This document shows, piece by piece, positions 16,380 to 21,508 of a DNA stretch of 21,508 bases. How positions within the stretch are numbered: position 1 is the first letter of the stretch; every line of letters starts with the position of its first letter. The stretch comes from CALAED01 sp937891035 (GTDB taxonomy: Bacteria > Actinomycetota > Actinomycetes > Streptosporangiales > Streptosporangiaceae), in assembly GCA_035642125.1 (NCBI GenBank), contig DASQSZ010000077.1, positions 1-21,508 of the forward strand, in the 5' to 3' direction. The notes under the pieces were generated by a model. The model had not been told where the DNA came from and did no database searches. It was given only the letters and a program-made list of their open reading frames with translations. Made by a program: the position numbers and the translations under genes.

Positions 16380-17367
16380 TTTTCCTCCCAGTCCGAGCGG
16401 GAGGAGAGGCGAGCGGGACCACTCCCCCGTGTGGTCGCTACACAAGAGAGGACGCGCGAGTCGGACACTGGTTTACCGCTCGTCATGATTGCGTCTACTG
16501 AGCGGATGTTGTAGTCAAAGGTCCACTCGATGGTCCATTGATCTCCAGGACGGCGCGAGGGCCTCGACGTCCGCTCCAACCGCACACTCATCGCCGAGTG
16601 TCCTCTCCGAGCGAGGCCGGCCGGCCGGTGCAACGCAGGGCTCTCGATGGCGAAGACATGGGACCTGCCAGATCCGTGATTCGAGTGTGGACCTCATCGG
16701 ATCGCACGGAAAGGTTCATGGACTGGCTCAGCCGCAAGGCGGCGGCCGAGAGTGGCCGCGGCTCTCCTCAGCACCGCCTCTCTTGGGGTGTCTGAAAAAG
16801 CGGGTTTAGGTCGTAACGCTCATGCGACCCCGGGGTGGGCGGGGATAGTGCCGGTACATCTGGTCAGGCGCGTTACCTGTGGCTCCATGCGGAGTGAGAC
16901 GGGGGCGGTGCGGAGTGCTCGGTCCGAGTTGATCGAGCGTACACGGAAATGATCTCGCCCCGAGTCGACTCCGGAGTCTAAGTGCCGCTATAGAGTCTGC
17001 TGAAATCAAGAATAGAGATCGAGCACTCTCCGTGATTCACCACATTTTGAATAGGCCGAGGTGAAATCAATCGAAGGGCGGTAGTGTTTGTTGCGCCTGG
17101 AGATGTATGCGCTTCGTCCAGTCGTCGACCGGCTGCGGCCTCCTTGTTATTGCCCGCGAGAATTAACCTTCCAATGGGTGACGGGTGTGTTCCTTGCGGA
17201 GGATCAGGGGATTTCGACGCCGTCGAGGGATTATGCTTTGTGTTCTTCTAAGTTTGATCAGGTTGATTTGCTGATTGGATAGGGCGATATGCGCTACGTA
17301 GAAGGCTGCTGGCTCGCCGAGCAGGCAGTCGGAAATGGTGATTTGCCATCGCCGGTGATGGGTTCGC
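16380..17367. other. About 1 kb without a convincing gene, A/T-richer toward the tRNA
   Basis: No frame here has a credible start, ribosome-binding site and codon bias together. Composition falls from the window's high GC to about 47% (16981-17040), 50% (17041-17100) and 40% (17221-17280) by my counts. Short frames (such as 16752-16952 on + and 17088-17282 on +) lack third-position G/C bias. The region ends at the 3' side of a tRNA gene, a common integration target, but no repeat of the tRNA 3' end was found within the window. It may be a decayed mobile element or regulatory/non-coding DNA. Confidence 0.5.
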
Positions 17368-17442
17368 TGGTGGGCGCAACAGGGTTCGAACCTGTGACCG
17401 CTCGGTTGTAAGCCGAGAGCTCTACCACTGAGCTATGCGCCC
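17368..17442 (-). tRNA. tRNA-Val (anticodon UAC)
   Basis: On - the sequence begins GGGCGCATAGCTCAG and folds into a complete cloverleaf of 72 bases plus an encoded CCA (17368-17370). The acceptor stem is GGGCGCA/TGCGCCC. The anticodon stem is CTCGG/CCGAG with loop CTTACAA, giving anticodon TAC, which reads GUA valine codons. The T arm is ACAGG-TTCGAAC-CCTGT and the discriminator base is A. A weak TACAGT -10 candidate lies at 17489-17494 on -. Confidence 0.96.
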
Positions 17443-17497
17443 GGAAGGCCCGGCGGGGCGCGGCCCCGTCCAGCGCCCGGGAAAGCGTACTGTACCT

Positions 17498-17517
17498 GAC
17501 CGGCACGGCGGCCGGTC
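17498..17517 (-). terminator. Hairpin at the end of the PAC2 gene
   Basis: GACCGGC (17498-17504) and GCCGGTC (17511-17517) form a perfect 7-bp stem with a 6-base loop, overlapping the last base of the stop codon. It would separate PAC2 transcripts from the tRNA gene downstream on the same strand. Confidence 0.55.
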
Positions 17518-18431
17518 TATGGCCCTTGCTCGGACGGGCCGTCTTGTTCGGCGAGGAAGCGCTCGAACTGGGCGGCGAGCTCGTCCGCGGTGGGCATGTC
17601 CTGCTCTTGGGCGAGGAGCGTGTCGCGCTCCACCGAGCCGGCGAAGGCGTCGTACTGCTGTTCCAGTGCCTTGACGACCTTCATGACCTCCTCGGAGTCC
17701 GCGACCTGTTCGGCGATGTCGGCGTCGGTCCGGGCGGCGGCTTCGCGCAGCTTGTCGGCCGGAATCGCCAGGCCGGTGGCGCCCACGACGGACTCCAGTG
17801 CGGTGACCGCGGCCGCGGGGTAGGCGGTCTGGGACAGGTAGTGGGGTACGTGCACGGCGAAGCCGACCGCGTCGTGTCCGGCCTCGCCGAGGCGAAGTTC
17901 GAGCAGGCCGGCGATGCTGCCTGGCACCTCGACCCGGCCGAACCAGTGCGGGTTGTCGGCGACCAGTTCGGGGCGGCTGCCGTGCGAGGTCACCCCGAGC
18001 GGCCGGGTGTGCGGAACGCCCATCGGGATGCCGTGACCGTAGACGGTGAGGGAGACGCCGAACCGTTCGATCAGGGAGCGGACCGCCGCGACGAAGCCCT
18101 CCCACAGGCGGTCGGGTTCCGGACCGGTCAGGAAGAGAAAGGGGACGTCGGCGGCGTCGTGCACGACGCGCAACACGATCTCAGGCGCCTCGTAGGCGGC
18201 CCAGTGGTCTTTGTCGTAGGTCATGACGGGCCGCCGCGCCCGGTAGTCGAGCAACTGGTCCACGTCGAAGCGGGCGATGACTCGGTGCTCGAGCGAATCA
18301 AGGATGTGGTCGCGGACCAGCTGACCGGCCGAACCAGCGTCGATGAAGCCGTCGAAACCGTGCAGCAGCACCGGCCGGGTCAGCTGCGGCGGCGAACCCT
18401 CCAGCTGGTAGAGATCCTCAGGATTCGGCAC
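17517..18431 (-). CDS. PAC2 family protein
   Basis: A 304-residue soluble protein of the PAC2 (proteasome assembly chaperone 2-like) superfamily. It starts PNPEDLYQLEG and has the family block RPVLLHGFDGFIDAGSAGQL, then a D-Q-L-D-Y-R-A-R-R-P segment and FLFLTGPEPDRLWEGF. Later come YGHGIPMGVPHTRP and HVPHYLSQTAYPAAAVTAL, typical of actinobacterial members. An acidic, helical C-terminus follows (about 245-304). Mycobacterial homologues are structurally related to proteasome assembly chaperones, but their job is not settled. GTG 18431 is chosen from a GGGGA 6 bases upstream and the conserved start; the frame is open 10 codons further. It is 81 bases downstream of the RSH gene on the same strand. 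Confidence 0.9.
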   Translation of the reverse strand: MPNPEDLYQLEGSPPQLTRPVLLHGFDGFIDAGSAGQLVRDHILDSLEHRVIARFDVDQLLDYRARRPVMTYDKDHWAAYEAPEIVLRVVHDAADVPFLFLTGPEPDRLWEGFVAAVRSLIERFGVSLTVYGHGIPMGVPHTRPLGVTSHGSRPELVADNPHWFGRVEVPGSIAGLLELRLGEAGHDAVGFAVHVPHYLSQTAYPAAAVTALESVVGATGLAIPADKLREAAARTDADIAEQVADSEEVMKVVKALEQQYDAFAGSVERDTLLAQEQDMPTADELAAQFERFLAEQDGPSEQGP

Positions 18432-18498
18432 TGACGTCCCCGCTTCCAAGCGTCTCCACAATTCGTCTACTAGTTAGCAACATAGGACATGGGAGGAA

Positions 18499-18518
18499 CC
18501 ATCCCGTACGGGTCATGG
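18499..18518 (-). terminator. Hairpin overlapping the RSH stop codon
   Basis: CCATCCC (18499-18505) pairs with GGG-ATGG (18510-18512, 18515-18518) across a GTAC loop and a 2-base bulge. It overlaps the stop on -. The stem is short and interrupted, so it is only a possible terminator or mRNA end before the PAC2 gene. Confidence 0.35.
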
Positions 18519-20246
18519 TTTGGCGAACCTGGGGAGCAGGTCCTCGAGCGACAGCGTCCCGGCGGCGAGCGCGGCGTACATCTCGTCGATCTCCGCGTAG
18601 CCGAGGCCGCGGGCGATGGACAGCGAGCCGCCGCTGCCCTCGGCGACCAGCAGATCGATGCCCTTGGCCGCGAGCGCCTGCGCGAGCCGGCGCCGCCCGG
18701 CCGCAGCGGCCTCGTCGGCCTGCCGGCGGGCCAGCCACTGCTGGATGTGCGCCCGCGTCTGCGCCGCCTTGGCGAATTCGAGCCACTCCGCCGAAGGACC
18801 GGCATCCGGCGCGGTGAGGATCTCGACGACGTACCCGCTGCGGACCTCGGCCGACAGGGCGGCCAACCGCCCGTTGATCACGACGCCGATGCAATGGTCG
18901 CCGATCTCCGGGCCGAGCGCATAGGCGAAGTCGATCGCGGTCGCGCCCTGCGGGAGCGCGACGACCTCGCCGGCGGGCGTGAAGGTGGCGACGTTGCCGC
19001 CGCGCAGGTCGACGCGCAGATTGTCCAGGAAGTCGGCCGACGGGACGCCCGACTGCCAGGCCAGCAGCCGGCCCAGCCAGCCGAGGTCCTTGCGGCCGGT
19101 CACCGCGTCGTCGCCCGTCTCGCGGATGTGCGCGATGATCCCGTACTCCGCCACCGGATGCATCGCACGGCTGCGGATGATCACGTCGAGCATGTCGCCG
19201 GCCGGGCCGATCACCACCGTGTGCAGCGACCGATAGAGGTTGTACTTCGGCAGCGCGATGAAGTCCTTGACCCGACCCGCGACCGGGTGGAACGCCGAAT
19301 GCACCGCGCCGAGGGCGACGTAGCAGTCCTGATCGGAGCCGTCCACCAGCACCAGGATGCGGGCCACATCGGTGGGGCGCAGCCCGTCGACGTCGCCGCC
19401 GCGTTCGACGTAGACGGCGTACAGATGCCGCGGCCGGGTCATCACCTGCGCGGTCACATCGTGTTCTGCCAGGCAAGAGCGCATCCGGTCGAGGGCGGGC
19501 TCAAGCCCGGGCCGGATCGTCATGGCCGTTTCCGCGGCTTGGTGCGTACGGCCGTAGGCCTCCGGATTGAGCGCGGCGAAGGCGAGGTCGTCCATCTCTC
19601 GCTTGAGCACGTAGATCCCGAGCCGTTCGGCGAAGGGAACCAGCAGTTCGAGCGAGGCCTTGGCGATCCGTTCGCGCTTGTGCGGCGACTGGAAGCCGAG
19701 CGTGCGCAGGTTGTGCAGCCGGTCGGCGAGCTTGATCACCAGCACCCGGAGGTCGGCGGCGGCGGCGAGGACCATCTTGCGGAACGTCTCGGCCTCGGCT
19801 CGGTCGCCCCAGCGTTCGCCGTCCAGCTTGGTCACCCCGTCGACGAGCACTGCCACATCCTCGCCGAAGTCGGCCCGCACCTCGCCGAGCGTGTACGGGG
19901 TGTCCTCCACGGTGTCATGGAGGAGAGCCGCGACCAGGGTGGTGGTGTCCATGCCGAGGGCGGCGAGGATCATCGCGACGGCCAGCGGGTGGGTGATGTA
20001 GGGCGCGCCCGACTTGCGCAGTACGCCGCGATGCTGTCGCTCGGCCACCGTGTAGGCGCGGCGCAGTTCGGCGAAGTCACCGTCGGGGCAGGCGGCCCGG
20101 TGGGCGGCGATCAACGGCTCGACGGCCGGCTGTTCGGGCGGCGCCGGCCGTACGGACGGTAGGCGGCCCGTCCACGCACGCCGCCTCGCCGGCCGGGACC
20201 CCGGCCGGGGGAGCGGGCCCGCACCCGCGGACCTAGAGGTCGTCAT
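18513..20246 (-). CDS. RelA/SpoT homologue: HD hydrolase intact, synthetase motifs degenerate
   Basis: A 577-residue RSH protein acting on the alarmone (p)ppGpp. The HD hydrolase region is complete: YITHP (H86), LLHDTVEDT (H110, D111, E114, D115) and KLADRLHNLRT (D175, N179). The synthetase-like region (about 262-375) departs from active enzymes as I know them: RPRHLYAVYVE (271-281) where RPKHxYSIYxK is usual, TDVARILVLVD where a D-L-x-A-x-R strand is usual, and LDVIIRS (353-359) where LEVQIRT carries the catalytic Glu. A TGS domain (about 418-478) and a helical tail follow; there is no ACT domain. ATG 20246 has AGGCGG 8 bases upstream; the frame is open 23 codons further. It is likely a hydrolase-dominant paralogue of the housekeeping Rel. 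Confidence 0.9.
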   Translation of the reverse strand: MTTSRSAGAGPLPRPGSRPARRRAWTGRLPSVRPAPPEQPAVEPLIAAHRAACPDGDFAELRRAYTVAERQHRGVLRKSGAPYITHPLAVAMILAALGMDTTTLVAALLHDTVEDTPYTLGEVRADFGEDVAVLVDGVTKLDGERWGDRAEAETFRKMVLAAAADLRVLVIKLADRLHNLRTLGFQSPHKRERIAKASLELLVPFAERLGIYVLKREMDDLAFAALNPEAYGRTHQAAETAMTIRPGLEPALDRMRSCLAEHDVTAQVMTRPRHLYAVYVERGGDVDGLRPTDVARILVLVDGSDQDCYVALGAVHSAFHPVAGRVKDFIALPKYNLYRSLHTVVIGPAGDMLDVIIRSRAMHPVAEYGIIAHIRETGDDAVTGRKDLGWLGRLLAWQSGVPSADFLDNLRVDLRGGNVATFTPAGEVVALPQGATAIDFAYALGPEIGDHCIGVVINGRLAALSAEVRSGYVVEILTAPDAGPSAEWLEFAKAAQTRAHIQQWLARRQADEAAAAGRRRLAQALAAKGIDLLVAEGSGGSLSIARGLGYAEIDEMYAALAAGTLSLEDLLPRFAKP

Positions 20247-20482
20247 CCGTGATACCGCCTGGCCACTCAGTCTGTTACGGCGTGTAGCTGGCATTATGCG
20301 CCATGCGCTCGTCATGTGTGCCCCGAGCGCCGCGATCGCCGCACATTATCTACATCATCTACGTGGCGCGGCGGTGAACGGATGCAGCCGATTTTCGGCG
20401 TACGGGTGATCTTGGGCGGATCGTTTCGGGTGACTGTGGGTCACAATGGGATGGATCCGACACCAAGATCGGCGTGGAGCGT
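20247..20482. promoter_or_regulatory. Divergent promoter region between RSH and MFS genes
   Basis: This 236-base gap holds no gene. A CATAAT hexamer on - (within 20294-20301) could be a -10 box for the RSH gene, and CACAAT on + (near 20443) one for the transporter; neither has a clear -35. The segment 20343-20361 is A/T-richer with two CATCTAC/TATCTAC-like units. Confidence 0.3.
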
Positions 20483-21508
20483 ATGGCGGAGATGCGGCGG
20501 GCGCGTGTCGCGGTGCTGGCCTATTTCTTCTTGCTCGGGATGGTCAGCGCGGTCTGGGTGGCCCGGATCCCGGCGGTCAAGCATCGCCTCGACCTGACCG
20601 ACGGCACGCTTGGCGTCGCGCTGCTGGCCATGCCGGTGGGTCTCGTGGCAGTGATGTTGGTGTGCGGCCGGCTGGTCGATCGGTTCGGCAGCGGCCGCGT
20701 CACCCGGCCGGCCGGCGTCGTATTCGCGCTGGCCTTGGTGCCGCTTGGCCTCGCCGACGACCTGCTTGCGCTCGTCGCCGGGCTGCTGTTGTTCGGTGTC
20801 GTCTCCGGCCTGCTCGACGTCGCGATGAACGCGCACGCCGTACGGGTCGAACGCGGGTACGGACGGCCGATCATGGCGTCCTTCCATGCGGTCTACAGCG
20901 TCGGCGGGCTGGCCGGGGCGCTGTTCGGTGGCCTGTTCGCCTGGCTCGACATGGCGCCGGCGCCGACGTTCCTGGCGGCCGGCCTGCCGATGGCGATCAT
21001 CGGTGCCGTCGCCGGCCGCGGATTGCTGCCCTCGCCCGACCCGTCCGTTCCGGCCGGTTCCGTCCCCGCTGCAGATCCGGCCGATCCCGTAGATCCCGTA
21101 GATCCCGTCGGTTCTGTCGACGCCGCCGCCGAGGTGACTGAGCCGGTGCCTATTCCTGTCCCGATGGTACGGCGATCACGCCCGTCCATCCGGTCCCGCC
21201 GTCCGCACCGGCCCGGAGCGGCGGTCGCGCTGCTTGGCGTGGTCGCGTTCTGCTGCCTGGTCGGAGAGGGAGCCGCGGACAACTGGAGCGCCGTCTACCT
21301 GCATGATGACCTCGGTACGTCGCAGGGCTTCGCAGCGCTCGGCTTCGCGGCCTTCTCGATCACGATGACGATCGGACGGCTGGCCGGCGACCGGCTGGCG
21401 CAGCGGTTCGGCCCGGTACGGCTGGTGCGCGCCTGCGGGCTGCTGACGGATCATCCGATCGGCGGGCTCGCCGGATTCGCCGCGCTGGGCGCCGGGCTGT
21501 CCTGCATC
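20483..21508 (+). CDS. Major facilitator superfamily transporter, cut by the right edge
   Basis: The first 342 residues of an MFS permease, open to the window end. The N-terminal half shows a first helix (VAVLAYFFLLGMVSAVWVARIP), the loop CGRLVDRFGSGRV (61-73, the helix 2-3 signature), and further helices to about 180. A long Pro/Asp/Ala loop (182-245) with DPA-DPV-DPV-DPV precedes the second half, which has GEGAADNWSAVYL (261-273) and GRLAGDRLAQRFGPVR (298-313, the repeated loop signature). ATG 20483 has a close GGAG; ATG 20492 is an alternative start. Substrate unknown; relatives are sugar-permease-like or drug exporters. It is divergent from the RSH gene. Confidence 0.88.
   Translation, partial: MAEMRRARVAVLAYFFLLGMVSAVWVARIPAVKHRLDLTDGTLGVALLAMPVGLVAVMLVCGRLVDRFGSGRVTRPAGVVFALALVPLGLADDLLALVAGLLLFGVVSGLLDVAMNAHAVRVERGYGRPIMASFHAVYSVGGLAGALFGGLFAWLDMAPAPTFLAAGLPMAIIGAVAGRGLLPSPDPSVPAGSVPAADPADPVDPVDPVGSVDAAAEVTEPVPIPVPMVRRSRPSIRSRRPHRPGAAVALLGVVAFCCLVGEGAADNWSAVYLHDDLGTSQGFAALGFAAFSITMTIGRLAGDRLAQRFGPVRLVRACGLLTDHPIGGLAGFAALGAGLSCI

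Noticed and set aside
15919..16422. Upstream extension of the DUF4232 protein to 349 residues
   Set aside because: The extension is Arg/Gly-rich out-of-frame reading of the neighbouring secreted protein; the signal peptide and ribosome-binding site fix the start at 15918.
16752..16952. A 66-codon frame ending in ELIERTRK
   Set aside because: No ribosome-binding site or recognisable family; overlapping frames on both strands are equally open.
17088..17282. A 64-codon frame in the A/T-rich region beside the tRNA
   Set aside because: TTG start, no ribosome-binding site, and about 50% G/C at third positions, unlike genes in this window.
17368..17442. Duplicated tRNA end marking an attachment site
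   Set aside because: No second copy of the T-arm/acceptor sequence was found elsewhere in the window.
18489..20162. A 557-codon open frame on + opposite the RSH gene
   Set aside because: The RSH frame carries all the conserved motifs; this one is an antisense shadow of high-GC coding DNA.

Overview
The window is a chromosomal stretch of a high-GC actinomycete. Evidence for this is the strong G/C third-position bias, GTG starts, an actinobacterial homodimeric AceE, and DUF3052, AhpE-type peroxiredoxin, DUF1918 and PAC2 proteins. A filamentous actinomycete of the Streptosporangiales/Thermomonosporaceae type would fit, but the genus cannot be fixed from sequence reading alone. There is no CRISPR array, phage module, complete insertion sequence or biosynthetic cluster. 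Most genes are ordinary chromosomal ones.

Layout, left. 1-1674 holds a NarL-type two-component pair on + (kinase cut by the left edge). It is followed by a short relic that reads like the last residues of a short-chain dehydrogenase, then a VOC/glyoxalase-fold gene. aceE (pyruvate dehydrogenase E1, -) converges on the VOC gene across a 14-bp-stem hairpin. Divergent from aceE are, on +, DUF1918, YjbQ, DUF3052, AhpE peroxiredoxin and a double zinc-ribbon protein. The aceE / DUF3052 / ahpE grouping is a known actinobacterial neighbourhood; DUF1918 and YjbQ sit inside it here.

Layout, middle. A second NarL-type pair (kinase then regulator, both -), an AlkZ/YcaQ-like winged-helix DNA glycosylase homologue (-) and a secreted NlpC/P60 peptidase (-) follow. 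A divergent LLM-class (F420-type) oxidoreductase (+) comes next. Then a + strand two-gene membrane operon: a GCEC-motif permease (UPF0718/DUF318) and its TIGR03943/DUF1980 partner. It ends in a strong hairpin facing two small secreted proteins on - (one with a DUF4232 domain).

Layout, right. About 1 kb without a convincing gene, falling to about 40% GC in one 60-base line, ends at a tRNA-Val(UAC) gene on -. Then come a PAC2-family protein (-), a RelA/SpoT homologue (-) with an intact HD hydrolase but altered synthetase motifs, and an MFS transporter (+) that runs off the right edge.

The points most worth a second look are the asymmetric RSH enzyme, the hairpin-rich spacer before yjbQ, the repeats in the aceE leader, the paired GACGTCTC sites before the peroxiredoxin, the six-codon linker frame in the permease operon, the dehydrogenase relic, and the compositional dip beside the tRNA. 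No complete undescribed multi-gene system is evident.
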